Positions 6,807 to 9,242 of a stretch of 9,242 nt of DNA are shown here, in pieces. This DNA is from Treponema sp. UBA6988 (GTDB lineage Bacteria; Spirochaetota; Spirochaetia; Treponematales; Treponemataceae). Position 1 is the first letter of the stretch. Each line of letters begins with the position of its first letter. Below the pieces are notes generated by a model. The model did no database searches. It was not told the origin of the DNA and worked only from the letters and a program-made list of their open reading frames with translations. The stretch covers positions 27,739 to 36,980 of the forward strand of contig DJYC01000025.1 in the NCBI GenBank assembly GCA_002448445.1. Reading direction: 5' to 3'. Both the position numbers and the translations under genes were made by a program.

Positions 6807-6821
6807 TGGCGCACTGCGCCA
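6807..6821. other. Short GC hairpin
   Basis: TGGCGC (6807-6812), ACT, GCGCCA (6816-6821) is a perfect 6-base stem in otherwise AT-rich sequence upstream of the zinc-ribbon gene. There is no T tract, so it is not an obvious terminator. Confidence 0.45.
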
Positions 6822-6890
6822 CTTATTGTTAATAAGGTAAACTTCCGACAGATTTTCTCCAAAATGGAAATAAAATCTAAGGAGGATTTT

Positions 6891-7064
6891 ATGGTTGGTC
6901 CAAAAACTTTTATTACTTGTCCATGTTGTGGACAAGGCGTAACAATTCTTACAGGAACTATGTCTACTGGAAGTGGTAGTTTACCAGGTTCTTGTCCGAA
7001 TTGCCATAAGATGGTAAGACTTGTTGTTCAGAATGGGAATCTTGTAGGCACAAAACTTGCTTGA
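6891..7064 (+). CDS. Small zinc-ribbon protein, 57 residues
   Basis: Two CxxC knuckles, C10-P-C-C13 and C35-P-N-C38, are separated by a 21-residue Gly/Ser/Thr-rich stretch, the layout of a compact zinc ribbon. The rest is a short hydrophobic strand pair ending GNLVGTKLA. An upstream ATG at 6864 is in frame, but ATG 6891 is chosen because AAGGAGG (6879-6885) lies five bases before it; the strong site argues for high expression. No signal peptide or membrane helix. Function unknown: such stand-alone ribbons may bind nucleic acid or a partner protein. The gene lies between a GTTRRRY box (6797) and the vapBC pair, has its own terminator, and may be cassette cargo. Confidence 0.8.
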   Translation: MVGPKTFITCPCCGQGVTILTGTMSTGSGSLPGSCPNCHKMVRLVVQNGNLVGTKLA

Positions 7065-7101
7065 TTTTTTTTCGATAAAACTTGTTACACAATAGGAAAT
7101 T

Positions 7102-7138
7102 TTCTAAATTTTGCTGTTACGATGACAGAAACTTAGAA
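7102..7138. other. Bulged hairpin between zinc-ribbon gene and terminator
   Basis: TTCTAA (7102-7107) pairs with TTAGAA (7133-7138) and CTGT (7114-7117) with ACAG (7125-7128), leaving unpaired bases between the two stems. The layout recalls a small attC-like fold, but no GTTRRRY / RYYYAAC pair is present, so it is recorded only as a structure. Confidence 0.35.
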
Positions 7139-7146
7139 TTTTTTAC

Positions 7147-7169
7147 GGCGGGGTAAGCTCGCCTTTTTT
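7147..7169 (+). terminator. Rho-independent terminator of the zinc-ribbon gene
   Basis: GGCGGG (7147-7152) and CTCGCC (7158-7163) form a six-base stem with one G-T wobble around the loop GTAAG, followed by six T's (7164-7169). It separates the zinc-ribbon transcript from the vapBC promoter, which begins one base later. Confidence 0.8.
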
Positions 7170-7170
7170 G

Positions 7171-7200
7171 TTGACAAAAGTAAATACTTGTGTATATACT
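7171..7200 (+). promoter_or_regulatory. vapBC promoter with probable overlapping operator
   Basis: A perfect TTGACA (7171-7176) is followed after 18 bases by TATACT (7195-7200); TATATA (7193-7198) at 16 bases is an alternative. The palindrome GTATATAC (7192-7199) covers the -10 region, and on the minus strand AGTATATAC and AAGTATTTAC form a near-repeat. VapB-type antitoxins repress their own promoters, so this is a likely VapBC operator; that part is inferred. Confidence 0.75.
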
Positions 7201-7221
7201 TTAAATTGGCGGAGGTGTATT

Positions 7222-7452
7222 ATGGTTTGTACAAAGGTATTCACAAGCGGGAACAGCCAGGCTGTCAGGATTCCAAAAGAATTTCATATTGATTATTCAG
7301 AACTTTTTATAAAAAAGATAGGTTCGACTATCATCCTCTATCCCCGAAAACAACCCTGGGAAAATCTAAGGAAAAGTCTTTCAGAGTTTACAGATGATTT
7401 TATGTCAGAAGGCAGAAATCAACCAAAAGTTGAAACAAGGGAAGAGTTCTAA
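7222..7452 (+). CDS. vapB: VapB antitoxin (AbrB/MazE-fold)
   Basis: A 76-residue antitoxin. The N-terminal half (TKVFTSGNSQAVRIPKEFHID, residues 4-24) is the swapped-hairpin AbrB-type DNA-binding domain; the acidic, flexible C-terminal half (about 46-76, with EFTDDFMSEGR and a REEF end) is the part that normally wraps and inhibits the VapC toxin. ATG 7222 is chosen over an upstream in-frame ATG at 7168 because GGAGG (7211-7215) precedes it and the promoter lies between the two. Its stop codon overlaps the toxin start by one base (TAATG), typical of coupled translation. With VapC it should repress the promoter at 7171-7200. Confidence 0.93.
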   Translation: MVCTKVFTSGNSQAVRIPKEFHIDYSELFIKKIGSTIILYPRKQPWENLRKSLSEFTDDFMSEGRNQPKVETREEF

Positions 7453-7856
7453 TGTACCTGTTAGACACAAATATCTGTATTTTTTTGATAAAGAATAAGT
7501 TTCCTCATCTGATAGAACGAATTTTAGCATCCGATAATAATAAACTTTTTCTGTCATCTGTATCTATTGCAGAAATGGAATATGGAGCTTCTAAAAGTCA
7601 GAACAGAGAAAAAAATCGTCAAGCTTTATTGGATTTTTGTACTGATTTTGAGAATATTCTTGATTTTACAACAGAGGATACAGAGGCTTATGGAATAATT
7701 CGGGCTTATCTAGAAAAAGAAGGCAAAGTTATAGGTCCTTACGATATGCAAATTGCAGCTCAAGCAATGACAAGAAATCTTACTGTTGTTACAAATAATT
7801 ATGACGAGTTTGTAAGGATTCCTTGGATAAAAGTTGAGGACTGGACAAAGGAATAA
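7452..7856 (+). CDS. vapC: VapC toxin, PIN-domain ribonuclease
   Basis: A 134-residue PIN-domain protein. The acidic metal-binding residues are in place: D5 in YLLDTN, E41 in SVSIAEMEYG and D98 in GPYDMQIAAQA, with TNNYDEF (114-120) as the fourth motif and the usual VEDW near the C-terminus. VapC toxins cut tRNA or rRNA when the antitoxin is lost; the target of this one cannot be predicted. Nothing suggests inactivation. The stop codon lies five bases before the attC R'' box, the tight spacing expected for the last gene of an integron cassette. Codon use is AT-rich relative to tkt and dgt. Confidence 0.94.
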   Translation: MYLLDTNICIFLIKNKFPHLIERILASDNNKLFLSSVSIAEMEYGASKSQNREKNRQALLDFCTDFENILDFTTEDTEAYGIIRAYLEKEGKVIGPYDMQIAAQAMTRNLTVVTNNYDEFVRIPWIKVEDWTKE

Positions 7857-7861
7857 AGAAA

Positions 7862-7924
7862 ACCTAACAAAGGTTCGTAGCCGACTGCGGGTCAAGCCCG
7901 CTGCGGTACAACCAATTGTTAGGC
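7862..7924 (+). mobile_element. attC site of an integron gene cassette
   Basis: R'' ACCTAAC (7862-7868) and R' GTTAGGC (7918-7924) match RYYYAAC and GTTRRRY and are complementary; pairing covers CCTAACAA with TTGTTAGG. Inside, GGTT (7872-7875) pairs with AACC (7910-7913), GTA (7877-7879) with TAC (7907-7909) and CCG (7881-7883) with CGG (7904-7906). C7876 and G7880 are left unpaired on one arm only: these are the extrahelical bases that give attC its strand choice. An unpaired ACT/TG spacer and a central hairpin GCGGG-TCAAG-CCCGC (7887-7901) complete the fold. Its 63 bases are within the usual attC size. Recombination by IntI would cut between G and TT at 7918/7919. Confidence 0.88.
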
Positions 7925-7927
7925 GGA

Positions 7928-7943
7928 CACCCGTACTGGGGTG
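7928..7943 (+). other. Hairpin in leader of the YcxB-like gene
   Basis: CACCC (7928-7932) and GGGTG (7939-7943) pair around GTACTG, just after the attC R' box and before the AGAGG ribosome site (7947-7951). It may set apart the ribosome site from attC or be incidental. Confidence 0.35.
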
Positions 7944-7957
7944 CTTAGAGGTAAAAA

Positions 7958-8491
7958 ATGGAATTAAAATGTAAAACTACAATTCAAGATGTTATTGATG
8001 CAACAATTATTGTAAGAAGATTAAGTGGGATTGAAGAGAAAAATATTAAGCAAAGAAGAATCATCTATTTTATATTCCTGCTGATTTCCATCTGTTTGTT
8101 ATTTATGGCAATTAAAGCAAAGTTTTATACTACTTTAATTATGTCTGCAATATTGATAGTGATTTCCTTCATAAATATCATTTTTGCAAAAAAGATAAAT
8201 AATAAGAATTTCAAAAAAAATGTTTTAAAAAATTATGAAACAATTAGTAAAAATTATAATCATGATTTTCTAGAACCTACTGATTTAAATATAAAAATTG
8301 AAAATGGATTTGTAGAAACAGAATCATTAGGTAGCATAACAAAATATCCTATAGAAGATTTTATAAGAAATTTTAAAGAAGATAGATTCAGTATATTTGA
8401 ATTTAAAAACGGAAAGTTTCTTTTTATTAACTTGAAAGAAATAACAGAAGATCAACTTGAAGAATTTTATAAAGAACTTATCAATAAATAA
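7958..8491 (+). CDS. Small inner-membrane protein, YcxB-like
   Basis: A 177-residue protein: a short cytoplasmic N-terminus (1-33), two closely spaced hydrophobic helices (about 35-52 and 57-76) split by a small basic turn, then a hydrophilic C-terminal domain. The tail has alternating strands typical of the YcxB-like family (NIKIENGFVETESLGS..., SIFEFKNGKFLFIN) and ends with a helix EDQLEEFYKELINK. The first residues after the second helix are very Lys/Asn-rich, placing the tail inside the cell. It begins 34 bases after the attC R' box, with AGAGG (7947-7951) as ribosome site, so it is the first gene of the next cassette position. It is far more AT-rich than tkt or dgt, a sign of transfer. 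Function unknown; family assignment is by pattern only. Confidence 0.8.
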   Translation: MELKCKTTIQDVIDATIIVRRLSGIEEKNIKQRRIIYFIFLLISICLLFMAIKAKFYTTLIMSAILIVISFINIIFAKKINNKNFKKNVLKNYETISKNYNHDFLEPTDLNIKIENGFVETESLGSITKYPIEDFIRNFKEDRFSIFEFKNGKFLFINLKEITEDQLEEFYKELINK

Positions 8492-8496
8492 AGAGT

Positions 8497-8529
8497 ATTT
8501 TATAATCGAGTCAAGCTCGATTATAAAAT
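8497..8529. terminator. Long perfect hairpin after the YcxB-like gene
   Basis: ATTTTATAATCGAG (8497-8510) and its exact complement (8516-8529) form a 14-base stem around TCAAG, five bases past the stop codon. The A/T-rich outer stem supplies T's on either strand, so it may terminate the gene or protect its mRNA end. Confidence 0.65.
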
Positions 8530-8580
8530 GAATTTAACTTTAGGGCTCTGACGGAGATGCGGTTGAATAAATTGGAAGAA

Positions 8581-8625
8581 AATAGAAAGCAAGTCGAGCC
8601 TGCTTTCTATTATTTATTTTATTTT
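8581..8625 (+). terminator. Second hairpin with T-rich tail
   Basis: AATAGAAAGCA (8581-8591) pairs exactly with TGCTTTCTATT (8601-8611). Inside, an A-C mismatch and a G-C pair leave a five-base loop TCGAG (8594-8598). A T-rich but broken tail follows (8610-8625). It lies between the YcxB-like gene and the higBA promoter and probably shields the latter from read-through. Confidence 0.55.
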
Positions 8626-8679
8626 CGGGTGACACAAGGTAGCGGCAGTACGCGACTTTATACCGCTAAAAAAATCCGT

Positions 8680-8708
8680 TTGGCATATACACGCTCCGTG
8701 TGTATAAT
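8680..8708 (+). promoter_or_regulatory. higBA promoter, leaderless geometry
   Basis: TTGGCA (8680-8685), a 17-base spacer and a perfect TATAAT (8703-8708) form a strong promoter. Only ATAAAC lies between the -10 box and the higB ATG at 8715, so the transcript should start at or beside the A of the ATG. There is no ribosome binding site. Confidence 0.8.
8686..8706. promoter_or_regulatory. Probable HigA/HigBA operator
   Basis: TATACAC (8686-8692) and GTGTATA (8700-8706) are perfect inverted half-sites separated by seven bases, filling the spacer and overlapping the -10 box. Binding there by the HigA antitoxin would block RNA polymerase, as is usual for HigBA autoregulation. Occupancy by HigA is inferred. 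Confidence 0.65.
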
Positions 8709-8714
8709 ATAAAC

Positions 8715-8996
8715 ATGATAAAGGGTTTTGCGGGCAGAGAAACGGAGCATATTTATAAACAGGAGTTTTCAAGACGACTTCCGAATACCATTCAAAAAGT
8801 TGCCTTGCTAAAGCTAATGCTGATAGACAATGCAAAGTGCCTAGAGGATTTACGAATACCGCCGAATAATCATCTTGAACAACTTGTAGGAGACAGAAAA
8901 GGACAACACTCTATCCGTATAAATGACCAGTGGCATGTCTGTTTTAAAGAAAAAGACGGACACTTTTATGAAGTTGAAATTGTGGATTACCACTAG
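8715..8996 (+). CDS. higB: HigB toxin, RelE superfamily
   Basis: A 93-residue RelE/ParE-superfamily toxin of the HigB type, which cuts mRNA on the ribosome. The opening MIKGFAGRETEHIY and the C-terminal block GDRKGQHSIRINDQWHVCF ... EVEIVDYH are family hallmarks, the latter holding the basic and His residues of the catalytic surface. The reading frame extends five codons upstream, but ATG 8715 is chosen because the -10 box ends at 8708 and family members begin MIK. Toxin precedes antitoxin, as is usual for higBA. The mRNA is probably leaderless, in contrast with the well-marked ribosome site of higA. Nothing suggests inactivation. Confidence 0.94.
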   Translation: MIKGFAGRETEHIYKQEFSRRLPNTIQKVALLKLMLIDNAKCLEDLRIPPNNHLEQLVGDRKGQHSIRINDQWHVCFKEKDGHFYEVEIVDYH

Positions 8997-9005
8997 GAGA
9001 ATACT

Positions 9006-9242
9006 ATGGCAGATTATATCGAAACACCAACAATGGGGAAAATCTTAAACAAAGAATTCTTTATTCCTCTTGGACTTTCTGCATATAAAGTAGCTAAGGA
9101 AATCAAAGTTCCTACATCTCGCATTCAAGATATTCTTCATAATCGTAGAAAAATTACAGTAGATACATCTTTGCATCTTGCAAAATTCTTTGGAGTTTCA
9201 GACGGCTATTTTATGGCATTACAAGACGACATTGATATAAGA
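9006..9242 (+). CDS. higA: HigA antitoxin, XRE-type, cut by window end
   Basis: The first 79 codons of an open frame that runs off the window. ETPTMGKILNKEFFIPLGLS (6-25) is the usual HigA/VapI entry. A helix-turn-helix follows, SAYKVAKEIKVPTSRIQDILHNRRKITVDTSLHLAKFF (about 25-62), with the SRIQDILH recognition helix, then the DGYFMALQ tail. AGGAG (8995-8999) overlaps the higB stop codon and sits six bases before ATG 9006, giving coupled and probably stronger translation than the toxin. It should neutralise HigB and repress the promoter through the 8686-8706 palindrome. Judged by family size only about 20-25 residues are missing. Confidence 0.9.
   Translation, partial: MADYIETPTMGKILNKEFFIPLGLSAYKVAKEIKVPTSRIQDILHNRRKITVDTSLHLAKFFGVSDGYFMALQDDIDIR

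Larger units (their letters stand above)
6417..6890. other. Intergenic stretch between dgt and the zinc-ribbon gene
   Basis: No supported gene. A 78-residue frame (6453-6689) runs straight through the dispersed repeat and has no ribosome site, so it is judged an accident. The stretch holds repeat copy B (about 6504-6592), a promoter-like site (6686-6715), an imperfect long inverted repeat (6723-6796) abutting a GTTAGGT box (6797-6803), and a short GC hairpin (6807-6821). A 24-residue frame from ATG 6714 lies inside the hairpin region and is not called. Confidence 0.6.

Noticed and set aside
7102..7138. Bulged hairpin as an attC between the zinc-ribbon gene and vapBC
   Set aside because: No GTTRRRY / RYYYAAC pair at its ends; kept only as an unexplained structure.
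8532..8568. ATTTAAC ... GTTGAAT as a second attC after the YcxB-like gene
   Set aside because: Both boxes fit the loose consensus, but the interval is only 37 bases, inner pairing is poor and the boxes are not fully complementary; too weak to call.
8640..8668. TAGCGG ... CCGCTA inverted repeat as an operator or terminator
   Set aside because: Six-base arms around a 17-base loop, no T tract, and outside the higBA promoter; could be chance.
1..9242. CRISPR array, tRNA, rRNA or insertion sequence
   Set aside because: No regularly spaced repeats, no cloverleaf or rRNA-like sequence and no transposase or integrase frame were found on reading both strands.

Overview
The window most likely comes from a host-associated Treponema or close spirochaete relative. 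This is inferred from three things: the composition (moderate-GC housekeeping genes beside very AT-rich accessory genes), a small secreted protein of the D/EYDEKGNEIH...EYW.EY type common in treponemes, and an integron-type attC recombination site, a feature known from Treponema denticola. There is no rRNA or tRNA in the window to settle the identity.

Left part (1-1003): mostly intergenic. It starts in a structured dispersed repeat (1-91) followed by a small TCGAG-loop hairpin (99-119). A minus-strand gene for a 92-residue secreted protein (173-452) has a good ribosome binding site and signal peptide but is broken by one extra A in a run of eight. A second, inverted copy of the repeat core and two back-to-back hairpins lie at 721-801. 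Otherwise 453-1003 holds no gene I can support.

Core part (1004-6381): a plus-strand, operon-like block of three closely spaced genes: an unrecognised 492-residue cytoplasmic protein, a fructose-type PTS EIIA domain (PtsN-like) and transketolase. It ends in a strong two-way terminator at 5007-5054. Facing it on the minus strand is a dGTPase-family HD phosphohydrolase (dgt). These are ordinary chromosomal metabolic genes. Two oddities are a Glu in place of the metal-binding Asp in the transketolase GDG motif, and promoters placed so that the dgt mRNA (and perhaps that of the 492-residue gene) should start at the ATG.

Right part (6382-9242): an accessory region. After the third copy of the dispersed repeat and a promoter-like site come a 57-residue zinc-ribbon protein with its own terminator, a VapBC toxin-antitoxin pair with its own promoter, and a complete attC site (7862-7924). 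The attC has matched R boxes, two extrahelical bases and a central hairpin. Beyond it lie an AT-rich gene for a two-helix YcxB-like membrane protein, two further hairpins, and a HigB-HigA pair whose antitoxin gene runs off the window. The attC shows that at least part of this stretch is, or was, a mobile integron cassette array. No integrase is visible. The two toxin-antitoxin pairs probably stabilise the array.

A pattern that crosses feature boundaries is that four hairpins with unrelated stems (99-119, 7887-7901, 8497-8529, 8581-8611) all have a five-base loop of the form TCRAG on one strand. One of them is the central hairpin of attC.
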